Shown here: positions 1-9,465 of the stretch, piece after piece
Layout of the letters: every line of letters starts with the position of its first letter
Numbering within the stretch: position 1 is the first letter of the stretch
From: Euperipatoides rowelli
Lineage: Eukaryota; Onychophora; Udeonychophora; Euonychophora; Peripatopsidae
DNA: 14,878 nucleotides
Assembly (NCBI GenBank): GCA_003024985.2
Contig: PXIH01S0000132.1
Strand: one strand, 5' to 3'
Notes under the pieces: model-generated
Database searches by the model: none
Told to the model about the DNA's origin: nothing
What the model saw: only the letters and a program-made list of their open reading frames with translations
Made by a program: the position numbers and the translations under genes

Positions 1-660
1 TTAAATACTTCCTATGAAGGGTGGGGGAGGGAGGTGTATTTCTGTTAAGTTCCTTTTCATTTCATTAATATCTTTACTGAGTTTTTTTTTCTTAAAGACC
101 CACTAGGATAAATACTGTATAGAATTTAATATATTGTCCTATATAATACAACTTCCAGTAATTCTAACAGAATGAATAAAATAAAGTCAGCAAATGCGGT
201 AATAATAGCCTATTTATTGTTTAATAAATATATAATGTAGAAAACAAATCCTGCTAAATGTGAAAAATGACAGATTCAGTCAAAACCTGTTCTCTCACTT
301 CTAAAGTTCTAATGTAACATTTTCAGATTCTTTGCTTTAAAGAATTGACCAGTTTATATTGAAGTCATAAATTAACTTTTGGTTAAGTTTATAATGAAGT
401 CATGAATTAAATTCTGTTCGACTCTGTTTTGAAAATTGAGCAAAGCTGACTTATACTAAGCTACGTTTTTTTTATTAGAAATATTTTTTCCAGTACTAAT
501 GTTTTTTTTTAATGGAAACAATTGTTTTTTATTTATTTCATTTTTTATTTTAACTATTAATTTTTAAAATATAGGATACATTATACTAAATGCAAACAGT
601 TGTAAAACTAATATTTAAAGTAAATAAATTTATAACTGATTTTATTCATTTAGGTTTTGT
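1..660. other. A+T-rich DNA without recognisable gene
   Basis: No open frame of note, no splice-bounded coding pattern and no recognisable RNA gene is visible. The stretch holds many poly-T and poly-A runs, above all at 470-560. A short G-rich patch at 19-34 has G runs of 3, 5, 3 and 2. I see nothing else that I can support. Confidence 0.6.
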
Positions 661-761
661 TTTTAATTAAAAAAAATAGGCGTGGCGTTAAAAATAAAGG
701 CATGGCAGGGGAAAAAAGGCATGGCGTTACACCATGCTATAATGCTATGCAGGAAACACTA
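661..761. mobile_element. Possible hAT-type transposon end with subterminal repeats
   Basis: Read on the minus strand from 761, the sequence starts TAGTGTTTCCTGCATAGC, which resembles the CAGTGTTTCC-type ends common in hAT elements. Just inside lie three short repeats of the form AGGCRTGG (near 679, 697 and 718), separated by A-rich spacers. hAT transposons often carry short subterminal repeats that bind transposase, so the arrangement fits. I found no matching left terminus or 8-bp target duplication in the window, so this may be a solo or truncated end. Confidence 0.35.
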
Positions 762-1530
762 TGATGTTTTTATTATTAACTGCTAAAATTTATTATTTTA
801 TAAATAATTGTTACCTCTAACAATTTCTGTAGGAGCTCAAAAATAATAGATTTATTAAACGTAAATAGGATTCTTAACAAAGTATTAATGATGAAGCAAA
901 TATGTGTGAAAGCAGTAATAAATATTGCTGCAAATGTGCCTCATTCAAGAAATAAAATTACACCTAGTAAAACAAGAAAAATAAATAGACATTATTTGGA
1001 CAAATATTTTACTTTTTGAATTTACATGAACTGATAATAAAAAATGTCAAATTCCACAGTGCAGTTTTATTTTTTCACTAGCCTACTGCTAAACCTAATT
1101 AATAATAAAAGTACAGTATGTTTATCCATATTTTTATTGTGATTTTATATCAAAGTCATAACAATCAAATTGGGCGCTCAGTAATATATCTTTTTATATT
1201 TAGAAGTGTTACAATATCAAAAACATTGATAAACACTACTATATACAGTTCAGGTAAATCAAATCCTTTATTTTGAAATTGATTTGTCCTACTGGTACAT
1301 GAAACTATAAAAATATCGTAATTGAAAGATTATTTGAGTTTGAATAAAGACTGTACGGCAGGTCTATTAAACTGGTAAAAATGGAATTGTATCCTTTTTA
1401 CATTTTTTTTTTATTCTCACCTAAAAGTAATTATTGGTATAATTATTTCTGTGGTAGCCTATTTGTAAAGTCATTGCTGTTATAGCTGCATATTTTTTTA
1501 GTAGCATTATTAAATACAGAATATGGCGTA
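762..1530. other. A+T-rich DNA without recognisable gene
   Basis: All six frames are interrupted by frequent stops, and I see no conserved motif, RNA gene or repeat boundary. The stretch contains several poly-T runs and one TAGCCTA motif near 1079. Confidence 0.6.
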
Positions 1531-1539
1531 ACTGCAGTA

Positions 1540-1739
1540 TTAGCCCTCGCCTGAGAATATATTATTTAAACAATGCCACGTTATTGATTTTATAAATCTC
1601 CAGATAGCTGACCAAAATCAAGCCGTAAATAACCCCTTCATCCCTCCAAATATTCTATATAAATTGTTAAAATGAATTATTAAAATAAAAAAAAATTGTA
1701 AGATATCATCTGGTACAGATCAAATGAGGCGAGGGTTAA
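1540..1739. mobile_element. TTAA-flanked MITE with CCCTCGCC termini, 200 bp
   Basis: The left end reads TTAG-CCCTCGCCTGA (1540-1554) and the right end is the inverse, TGAGGCGAGGG-TTAA (1725-1739). A TTAA target followed by CCC is the signature of piggyBac-type elements, and the left TTAG is one substitution away from it. The inner 170 bp has no coding capacity, so this would be a non-autonomous MITE. One caution is that the mirror match continues a few bases outside TTAA (ACTGcAGtA against ACTGtAGgA), so the true terminus may lie slightly further out, at 1531-1748. That would weaken the piggyBac assignment. Confidence 0.6.
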
Positions 1740-1748
1740 TCCTACAGT

Positions 1749-2112
1749 TTTACCCAGAATAACAGTATGTGCATAAAAACTAATTATTTAGTCATTTAAC
1801 AGTTCATAATAAATTTAGCTTTTATATTTATTATTGTTTTAAGCATTTGGTTAATTTGTAAACAAAAAAAAAATGTTTATACCAGTAAATATAGTTTATA
1901 GCCTACTGCATATACAAACTGGGCTATATAGTAAAAAAGTCCAATGTTTATAAGATGAATAGGCCTACTTATAATAACAGAGTTAAAAAGTATTGTGATT
2001 CTAACACATTCTAAACATATTTACATTATTTATAAAAAGTTGTTAACAGTAGCCTACACGAATGTTGCCAGTAAACATATTTACATAAAAAATAAAAGTA
2101 GGCTGTTATCAG
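1749..2112. other. A+T-rich spacer between two MITEs
   Basis: No gene is visible. The stretch has one TAGGCCTA palindrome (1960-1967), TAGCCTA motifs near 1901 and 2051, and a short internal repetition of a TAAACATATTTACAT motif (near 2013 and 2073). I cannot assign it to a family. Confidence 0.5.
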
Positions 2113-2555
2113 TACCGGTAATTATTGATGTGCACGGATATGGAATAACATGATTTAAGAATTATTAACCCTTCTCAAATTACTCAGTTAATTATTGGAA
2201 ATAATACGGTTTGCCAAAAAAAAAAAAAAACATGTACGGTACAGTATATAAGCTTACTTAATTTAGAATGAAATAAGCCAATGAAAACCTGACCACAATG
2301 AAAAAGTAATTAAACTTCTATGTTTTTGTTAATGTTGTGATAATCTGAGAGAAATTAATTCATTTATTTTTTTCTAATTGATTCAAATTCTTTATGGGAA
2401 TGTTGTTTTTATGCCTATTAGCCTCAATTCAAATCTATCCTTTCACCAATCTTCATGTCTATAAGTACACATTTTTTTAGCAGATTTACTTAACAATAGG
2501 TTCATAATAGTGAGTAGAATAAAAGAAATGATGTTTTAGTTTCATCACTTCCTTA
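2113..2555 (+). mobile_element. Degraded copy of the mariner-like MITE found at 12670
   Basis: This stretch aligns by eye with 12670-13080 in the same orientation. Shared landmarks are GGAATAACA near the start, TTAAGAATTA, TTCTCAAATTA, a long poly-A followed by a GTATATA motif, CAATGAAAACCTG, TTAATGTT, ATTCATTTAT, TTGATTCAAATT and TTTCATCACTT near the end. The left terminus, TACCGGTAATTATTGATGTG, is a mutated form of the other copy's TACAGTTAATTCTTGATTTA. The right inverted terminus is not recognisable, so the copy appears 3' truncated or heavily diverged. It has no coding capacity. Confidence 0.7.
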
Positions 2556-2917
2556 GACTAGGAAATAGTACAAAAAATGTTACAAATTAGGACATTTCAA
2601 TCTCAATGAAGAGTAAATGGATGATGGCAGAGCCATCTAGTATGAAAAAAAAAGTAACTTTTAACATTTTATTCCAATAAATGAAAAAAAAATGTAATTT
2701 TTGTCAATAATTTTTTTAAGGATGGTATTTAAAATATAATATTCTTTATGAACAATGCAACAATTCCTTGAATTAGAAGACAAGAAATATAGAATCTGCA
2801 TAGCAAACTTCACAGTACCATTTTACCCAGAAAAGACCATTGATTGGTAAATGGTTGGGCAGAAGTTTTGTAAAATTGATCAAAAAGGACCAAAATGGTA
2901 TTTGTACCTCCTGATTA
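2556..2917. other. A+T-rich spacer with small inverted motifs
   Basis: No gene is visible. There is a 6-bp hairpin GATGGC-AGA-GCCATC near 2622-2638 and a loose inverted pair built on ACCATTTTA and AAAATGGT (2817-2898). Neither is long enough to name. Confidence 0.45.
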
Positions 2918-2953
2918 TACTAATAAGTAATAAATATTTATTACTTAGTAGTA
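2918..2953. repeat. 36-bp near-perfect palindrome
   Basis: The two halves mirror each other around 2935/2936. The inner 24 bp (2924-2947, core AAGTAATAAATATTTATTACTT shortened to AATAAATATTTATT here) is perfect, and one mismatched pair (2923/2948) separates it from six further paired bases on each side. With no spacer it could extrude as a cruciform. No flanking duplication was seen and no function can be given. Confidence 0.75.
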
Positions 2954-3238
2954 GTTGGGTCAGCCTTGGCATGACGGTTAGGACTGAAAAATAAGGCATA
3001 CAAGCATTTGACATGGTCATACGACATTAGTTGTTTTCAGACTAAATGGAGATATAAAGTTTACTAGGCAGACACTAGTGGTAAGAAAAAAACCTACAGA
3101 AATAAAACAAATCTGTGTGAATCATTAGAAAATTAGCTAATGAATATTGATCTTTGTTTGTCTATTTTAATTAATATTAATTTTTATAATTTTAAAATGT
3201 TGACATTGTTACATAGATTAAACAAAACTAGATGACCC

Positions 3239-3268
3239 GTGCAGATGTTTTGTGCAGAACATCTGCAC
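3239..3268. repeat. Perfect 11-bp stem-loop, GTGCAGATGTT / AACATCTGCAC
   Basis: An 11-bp perfect stem surrounds an 8-nt loop (3250-3257). It is preceded by CTAGATGACCC. Its G+C content is well above that of its surroundings, so the pairing is unlikely to be chance. It may be the edge of an old repeat, but I found no second copy in the window. Confidence 0.6.
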
Positions 3269-3581
3269 ATTCTCCTGTTTACAAAATAAACCTTCACAAA
3301 ACATTGGTGCTCTTTATTTCAATCTGACATTTTTTCTGCCACGCACCATAAGGATTTTATGATTACCCTAAATTTGACAATGGAGGTGTTTAAGAGCCTA
3401 CAACATGAAAGTTAGATGATACTCACTATGATCGTAACTTGAATCTGGAAAGTTTGTCTCTGCCATTGCATACTGATTGCCAAGCTGAAAATATTTTTAA
3501 AAGTCAAAGGAAAATTAATTTAAAACATGGAAGACAAGTTAGACAACACAATGAACAAAAGTGTATTATGAAGGCTATATT
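3269..3581. other. A+T-rich stretch without recognisable gene
   Basis: I see no open frame or RNA gene. The sequence between the 3239 hairpin and the long fold-back element has no repeat partner elsewhere in the window that I could find. Confidence 0.5.
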
Positions 3582-3940
3582 TTAAAGTGTATTGTCAACT
3601 TAGTTTTATTTTGCTAAAACAATGTATGTTTAGTTCATCAAATTTTCTTATTCAATTTTAAAAAGGTGTTGAATCCTAGTTTTATACAATGTTAGAAAAT
3701 AATGTGTACGTCATCTATTACATCAATTTAAACACAAATCAAAGAAACCCCAGGTGTCTGCTTTGATTTGTGACGATGTAATAGATGACGTATGAAGCCT
3801 TTTCTAACATCGTATAAAACTTAGATTTTCACACCTTTTTAAAATGAAATAAGAAAATTTGATGAATTAAACCTACATTCTTTTAGCAAAATAAAACTAA
3901 CTTGACAAAGTATAAAATAGCAATTGACAATACACTTTAA
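3582..3940. mobile_element. Fold-back (long inverted repeat) element of 359 bp bounded by TTAA
   Basis: The left arm (3582-3744) and right arm (3761-3940) are reverse complements over most of their length, around a 16-nt loop (3745-3760). Long shared blocks include TTAAAGTGTATTGTCA at both tips, TTAGTTTTATTTTGCTAAAA, TCATCAAATTTTCTTATT, TTTTAAAAAGGTGT, GTCATCTATTACATC and ACAAATCAAAG next to the loop. The right arm carries about 22 extra bases near its tip, bounded by a repeated TTGTCA. Both ends are TTAA, the duplication used by piggyBac and Kolobok elements. There is no coding capacity. If transcribed, it would form a ~160-bp imperfect dsRNA hairpin. Confidence 0.85.
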
Positions 3941-4755
3941 TAATGATTAAACTTTTTTTTTCCCTTAAAAATTAATGTATGATTCATGAAATCTAAAAAG
4001 GTTTGAGACATATCTGTAATTTGATAGCATTGAAATTCCATAGAACTAAACCTAGATGTAGGCTATTTATATGCTAGATGGTATCATTATAAATACAAGC
4101 TGGATGTCTGTCATGGTAGTACAAGATGTCTACTTTTGCTAGGACAGTCCTACAATTATGATAGATGTCCTACGTCCTACATGAAAGCCTAATTGCCCTA
4201 CTTTACATTTATTAAAAAAAAAAACTTTATGTTCAAAAATTAATTCATTTTAAGAACATTCAATTAATTTCTGAACGCACTTAGCCTATTTAGGATTTTG
4301 TGAACCCAATAAAAATCTTCTTTGACAACAATATTTTTCTCCAACAATGAAAAGTTTCACTTTACTACAAACTTCCATTTTTGGCCACGGCGGGAATCAC
4401 TATAATCGCCATTGCATTTTGAAGAACTCACCAAAACAGCTTTCTATGAATCAATCAAAATAAATTTTTTGTCCTACATTGAGCATCTCAACATGTGGAA
4501 ACCCTGGGCAATAGGTAGTGTTTCAATGTATAAAGGGATACTTTTTATTTGCGTAACAATTTTAGTTTTAATATTTTTTAAAAAAAAAAGTTTTTTTTTA
4601 TTTAGAAAGAATTATCATTTTACCTTTTATTGTTATGCTGAAGTTTTTTGTTATTGTACATTATTAATTATGTCATGAGATGTTTGACCAGTTGTAATCT
4701 ATTGTGTATCTATGGTATATGACCTAATTAAAGATATTTTATAAATGATATAGAA
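3941..4755. other. A+T-rich spacer; no supported gene
   Basis: An 88-codon open frame at 4412-4678 (+) is low-complexity (Phe, Lys, Ile and Tyr runs from poly-T and poly-A tracts). It has no recognisable domain and I do not count it as a gene. The stretch also has a cluster of GTCCTAC motifs (4147-4185), including the palindrome TAGGAC-A-GTCCTA (4140-4152). Nothing else is recognisable. Confidence 0.5.
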
Positions 4756-5424
4756 CAGAGTCCTGCACGGGCTGAGAAAATTATGCCTGAACCTGACCAG
4801 ATATTTCAAAATTCAATAAGATATAAATCCGACCCAAAAAATTAAAAAAACATGCCTTACTTAGCTTGACCCGATATTTACAGGTTTTTTTTTCAGCCTA
4901 TTTACCTGACATAAAAAAAAATTTGTTAAACTCACAATCAATATTTTAAATGAACAAATTTTTAAGTAGTCTTATAATGTCAAAATCAAACTACCGTACT
5001 CTATAAGTTTCAGATTGACATTTAAAAAAAAATTACAGCTTGGCCACATGTACAACTATCAAAGTATTTTAATAAGTAGTGTGTCAGATACTGCAATCAT
5101 TTCATTTAAGAGTTAGTATTTTTTGTATTTAATGTTAGACTTCTACTTTACTTATAACTTTTATAAGCATTATTTTTTTAAACTAAAAAGTTGTATATAC
5201 GGTAGCCTACATAAACTAGCCTATATCAGATACAGGTATAGAAAGACATAAAAAAAATTGATTTTCAAAATAAAGTATTGTAGTTATACTTAGGTAAAGA
5301 TTTCTTTTACCATTTGATATGTGTAGTTAATAAAGATACTGTATAAAAGTATTAAAAATAATTAAATGTAATTTTAATAAATAATCAAAGACTTTTAAAA
5401 TTAAAACAAATTTAGAGCGTGAAA

Positions 5425-5478
5425 TTTCCCCGAATGGGGAAAGTCGGCTTCTCATTTGTTGTCCACATTAAAGTGGAC
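5425..5478. repeat. Two adjacent short perfect hairpins
   Basis: TTTCCCC-GAAT-GGGGAAA (5425-5442) has a 7-bp stem with a 4-nt loop. It is followed 18 nt later by GTCCAC-ATTAAA-GTGGAC (5461-5478), a 6-bp stem with a 6-nt loop. They lie inside the larger hAT-like element. The pairing is clear in the sequence. Whether it forms part of an RNA or is a relic of another repeat is unknown. Confidence 0.5.
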
Positions 5479-6082
5479 TTTGTAAAATATGGTGAATATA
5501 TGCATATTTATATCGTAATATATTTGTTTAGTATCAGTTTTTGGTGCTTTTGTTAAAAAAATTAGAGAATTTTAGAACCGTATTTTATTGATTTTTTTCT
5601 TGAACTTTGTTTGAAATTGTTGTTACAGTCGATGTCTGACGCCATCGTTAGACTTTTTAATGGATTGTATTTACGCCAACAACTAATCAATTCTTCAAAA
5701 AAAAATTTAATTGGTTTCATTTAAAATATCATCATTGGGAATAACATGTTTGGCAACTTAAAAATCTTTTTTTAAATGTTTCAAGATATTATACTTTAAG
5801 CTTTAGTCTACCGGTATATATTTTGATTGACTCACATTCTTCTAAAATGGAAAACTCAAACTGTGAGTGTGATGTGAACTATTCTTGAATCTAATAATAT
5901 CAATGGAAAGAGTAATGATTATTCATAAAGCACCTAACTTATGCAAAATAATACAAAGTCAAGACATTTTAAGCCATTGCTGATTGTTAAATATGACTCG
6001 GGCTATACAAAATAATTTGATTTGTCTACTAATCATTTTATATTCCGTTTGTGAAAATTTTTCCAATTTGATTCAAATGTCA

Positions 6083-6867
6083 TACCTTAGAATGGCGACC
6101 AAGAGGGCCTCACCCCTATTTCTTGGCCAAAAATAGTAAACAGCGCCATCGCCAAACAAGAGCGCCATCACTGCACTTTGACTTATTCATCACTCTGAAA
6201 GAAATCCAAGGTGTATCCAAACAAGAACGACACCCTAGATTTTTTCTTCATTTTACTTCATCTAAAGTTCAGGACAGTGTATCCAAATAAGAGCGCCGTA
6301 TAAAAATTTTCATGTCGCCATCTTGTATTCTGACATTATTATGCTGTGACATCATTTTTATGTGTGTTTTACATCATCTAGATAAATATCAAGACACATA
6401 TCCATACAAGCATGTCGTTTAGAAAATACTACCTAAGCCAACCCTAATTGTTTTGAATAAACCTCCATAGGTGTAGCTTCTGTGAATAACATTGAATCCT
6501 CATAAACAGAACGAGAAACACTTGTAAATTAAAGTGAAAGTTTTAACTTAGACGGTGCTCTTACTTGGCACATATATCAGCCAACCTTTATTGATGAGTG
6601 ACATCGTGTTTTATTGTGTACCAGCCATAATGGCATTTTCAAGATAATTTCCTAAGGTTTTGGGCAGCATGTCCAAGCAAGGGCACAATTTTGAAAAATA
6701 ATCTTTTTAAGGAATTCTGATTCTAGCCAAACAAGAGCGCCTGGTCAATTTTGCAATGCATTGTGGTAAATCTAAGGTTTAGTAGCATGGAGCCGAACAA
6801 GAGCGCCACACCCATTTCCCCTAAAACGAATAAGAGCGCATGTGCCCTTGGTCGGCATTTTACGGTA
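6083..6867. mobile_element. MITE of 785 bp with TA-bounded inverted termini, nested in the hAT-like element
   Basis: The left end TACCTTAGAATGGCGACCAA (from 6083) matches the inverse of the right end, TACCGTAAAATGCCGACCAA (from 6867 on the minus strand), at 18 of 21 positions including the next base. TA at each outer edge fits the TA target of Tc1/mariner-type elements, although the terminal sequence alone does not prove that superfamily. The interior is richer in G+C and CpG than its surroundings, has no open frame, and carries a repeated CCAAACAAGAGCGCC motif (separate entry). The position inside 4756-7591 implies it inserted after the outer element. Confidence 0.75.
6096..6840. repeat. Irregular array of CCAAACAAGAGCGCC motifs, about 66-bp units
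   Basis: Copies start at 6152, 6217, 6283, 6402 (weak), 6673, 6727, 6793 and 6826 on the plus strand. One lies on the minus strand (6554-6568). The left terminus itself carries a related motif (CGACCAAGAGGGCC, 6096). Several intervals are 65-66 bp (6152 to 6217, 6217 to 6283, 6727 to 6793). The sequence just before many copies is also shared, of the form CTAAGGTTT...GTGTAT, so these look like decayed tandem units of about 66 bp. The central part (6300-6670) is more degraded. Confidence 0.7.
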
Positions 6868-7591
6868 TTTGTATTTTAAATTTTTCTTAATTATCCAATT
6901 TCAAATTATGTTTAATCGATAGACTATAAAATTTAATTTAAAACATTATTCACATCTTGTTAACTTATATTTCTATTGACTCTGACTTTATTGAAACTTT
7001 GAAGTTTCATGTCTTCAGCAGTAATATAAAAAAAGTTATGTTATTACCTTTCATATTATAATGTTTATTTGTTTTTCTAGTTTTATACTTAATAAATTAT
7101 ACTACGGTAGTAGGGTGTAATTCCCTGCTACAAAAAAAAATTAAACAAATTTATTACTAACAAAATCAAATTGTACATTAAATTGCATTCCAATTACATA
7201 GTAGGCCTATATTGATTTCTATATCAATTAATGTTATAAGAAAAAATAATTGAAAGAAATGATAATTATGTATAAATTTTTTTTAAAAAAAGAGACTAAA
7301 CCGCGGAGTGCAATGTATAGCCTATAATGTTTTATATAGCTAATTAAACTATTTTTTGTGTGGGTTTTAGTCATCATTGGTCAATTTTTTTATCGTATGT
7401 CGGGCCTAAATACAGAAAAAAAAAAAATGGGTTGGAAAGTACAAAAATTTCTTAACCGAGTCTGAACCCGATCATTTTTTAAAAAGCCTGAACCAGCTAT
7501 ATAAACAAGTTAAATTTTCGGTAAACCCGACCAATGGGTCAGGTTTTTTTTTTTTTGCTCCCATCAGGTTGGTTATCCATGTAGGACTCTA

Positions 7592-8179
7592 ATGAAGAAT
7601 ATGATTTCTATTGATTTTAAATCCATACAGCCATCAACTGGAAATTTACTCTGTTGTTTCCACTTTTGACAATAATGGGTCAGGGTGGACCGGCATCTTA
7701 ATGCATGCTAGGTCATTTAATAGCAGACTATTTGGGAATATATTAAAGCTGAGAGCATTATATTTTCTCTATAATTATGTAAAAATTTGTTAAAATGTAT
7801 AGGCCTATAGATAAGAAATCATTGACATTTTTATATATTCTTGTTTCAAGTTTAATATAACAGATATTTAATTATAAAAGATGTAAATGTAAACTGATTA
7901 TATTGAAATAAACATTTATAACACACTTTACAACAAAATTTATTAGTGCAAAATAAAGCGCAAAAGTTCAACTATCTTACATGCAGACATGGTAAATAAG
8001 TCTGTCAATAAATTATACACATGCTTATAATTAACATGCTACTAACATGCAAGTTTAGTGCAGAGGGGAAAAGAGATGACCAAAGTATTTGGAAATTGAT
8101 GCAAACATTTTAAACAGTGATAGACAATTTTTTTAAAAACAACTATTCTTAAGTAATAAAACATTTAGGCAGATTAGAT
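7592..8179. other. A+T-rich spacer; no supported gene
   Basis: A 60-codon open frame at 7611-7793 (+) has no recognisable domain, no gene-like context and sits just outside a transposon end, so I do not call it. A TAGGCCTA palindrome lies at 7800-7807. No RNA gene or repeat end is visible in the rest. Confidence 0.5.
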
Positions 8180-8660
8180 CAGGGTGCAAATTGTTTATTT
8201 TCAAGTAACAAGATGGAAACAGTTTTAGCCTAAAGCAAATAGGCCTATATAACATTAAATAATTTAATTTATTATCTAGCTTCAGTGGTTTGATAGCCTA
8301 TGTTTTTAATTATTTATTGTTTAAAAAAAAATATGTTCAGATGAAAGTCAAAAGTATGATACTACACAAAAAAAATTAATATATCTCATAGTAGGCTACT
8401 ACTAGATTGTGAGTTGTATCTGAATCATAGCCACTAAAATATATTGGGGGGTGGGAAGGGGGTACCACTAAAAAAAATTAAATGCATGAAAAAAAAAGTT
8501 AAAGGTAAAATTAAGAATATTATTATCCTCCGTCTGAGTTTTCAAAAGAAAGGTTATCATTTTTTTGGGGGGTCAGAGATTATTTTGATGACGAAACTAT
8601 CACTATATCTGTATAGGTGGTAATTGATTTATGCTGTAAATAGAGTGCTGTTCACCTGGT

Positions 8661-9059
8661 AATAAATCATGTTTGATTCTTTTTTTAAAACAAATTGTAC
8701 CATAATAGCACAAAGGATGGATTTGATTATGATTCTGTACAAATATTTAAACAATTAGTCCATAGGATTTCCAGCCTTTAGCTGACAGATAGTGAATATT
8801 CTATAGTCTAATATAGCAAACTCTATTTGTTTCTGAACAATGATGTAACCAAATATCTCTCCAACAGTACTATAGGGCTTACAATAACAATGTTGTTTTA
8901 AGGGGGAGGAGCTAAAGACAAATATTTTAAAAATTGGATTGTAAATAACTTTTTTTTTTATTTAATTTTTTTTTCTGGTGATTTTTTTTTTTTAGTAAAA
9001 ATCTTTGAAAATCAATAATTAAAAAAAAAATTTAAAATCTGTTACATTTGATATTTATA
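8661..9059 (+). mobile_element. TTAA-type MITE, copy 1 (degraded ends)
   Basis: This aligns with 9466-9863 in the same orientation and at almost the same length (399 against 398 bp). Shared blocks include ACCATAATAG, ACAAAGGA, AAACAATTAGT, CATAGGAT, AGCTGACA, AATATTCTATAGT, CAATGTTGTTT, AAGGGGGAGGAGCTAAA, AAAAATTG and AGTAAAAATCTTTGAAAATC, ending in CTGTTACATTTGA. The termini no longer show TTAA, which suggests this copy is older or its ends have mutated. It has no coding capacity. Confidence 0.75.
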
Positions 9060-9351
9060 CAAAATCGGTAAAATTTTACCAACATTCTTCTAGCTTAACT
9101 CCCATATTATTAACCTTTTTCTGTGGGAACCGGGCGACAAAGTAAAAATATGTTCTACATCAGGTGTGAAAGCTAGATAAATACTATTTAACATGATTCA
9201 TCATTGTATAGCCCATGCCGTGTTTTATAAAACAATGCACTATAGGCCTATATACTAGATTTTCTGTATTGAAATTATTATTTTATTACAAGAATATTTA
9301 TTTACATAATATGTTTAGAATTTGGACATAAAATCCTTTTTTAATATTTAT

Positions 9352-9416
9352 TTAAAGGTCAAATGTAACAGATTTTAAAATTTTTTTTATTGATTTTCGA
9401 AGATAATTACTAAAAA
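9352..9416 (-). mobile_element. Inverted end fragment of the TTAA-type MITE
   Basis: The sequence from 9352, TTTAAAGGTCAAATGTAACA, followed by GATTTT, TTTATTGATTTTC and AAGAT, is the reverse complement of the right end of the element at 9466-9863. It stops matching after about 65 bp. It may be a solo end left by deletion. Alternatively, 9352-9863 as a whole could be one larger unit with 65-bp inverted termini. Confidence 0.7.
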
Positions 9417-9465
9417 AAAAATAACATGTAGCCTAAAGTAGAGGTAAGCCTATGTTCAACTTGTA

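Larger units (their letters stand above)
4756..7591. mobile_element. hAT-like non-autonomous transposon, about 2.8 kb, with a nested MITE
   Basis: The left end is CAGAGTCCTGCACGGG (4756-4771). The right end on the minus strand is TAGAGTCCTACATGGA (7591-7576), matching 12 of 16 positions. The flanking octamers ATATAGAA and ATGAAGAA agree at 6 of 8 positions, consistent with an aged 8-bp hAT target duplication. Both ends carry subterminal repeats of CCTGACC or CCCGACC type: CCTGACC near 4792, CCGACCC near 4831, TGACCCG near 4867, and on the right AACCCGATC near 7465, AACCCGACC near 7525 and GGGTCAGG near 7536. No transposase reading frame is visible, so it would move only with help from a related element. 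A second element (6083-6867) lies inside it. Confidence 0.7.

Noticed and set aside
4140-4185. Cluster of GTCCTAC motifs with a short palindrome
   Set aside because: Only three short copies over 45 bp with no flanking boundary; could be chance and no function is suggested.
4412-4678. 88-codon open frame on the plus strand
   Set aside because: Composition follows poly-T and poly-A tracts (runs of Phe, Lys and Ile), with no recognisable domain, no conserved neighbour and no sign of an exon structure.
6152-6840. CRISPR-like repeated motif array
   Set aside because: The repeats are imperfect, unevenly spaced, on both strands and enclosed by transposon termini in a eukaryotic setting.
7611-7793. 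60-codon open frame on the plus strand
   Set aside because: Short, without a recognised motif and directly beside a transposon end; the length is within chance expectation for this window.
8446-8462. G-quadruplex candidate (runs of 6, 3 and 5 G), and a similar patch at 19-34
   Set aside because: Neither has four separate runs of three or more G, so at most a weak two-layer structure is possible.
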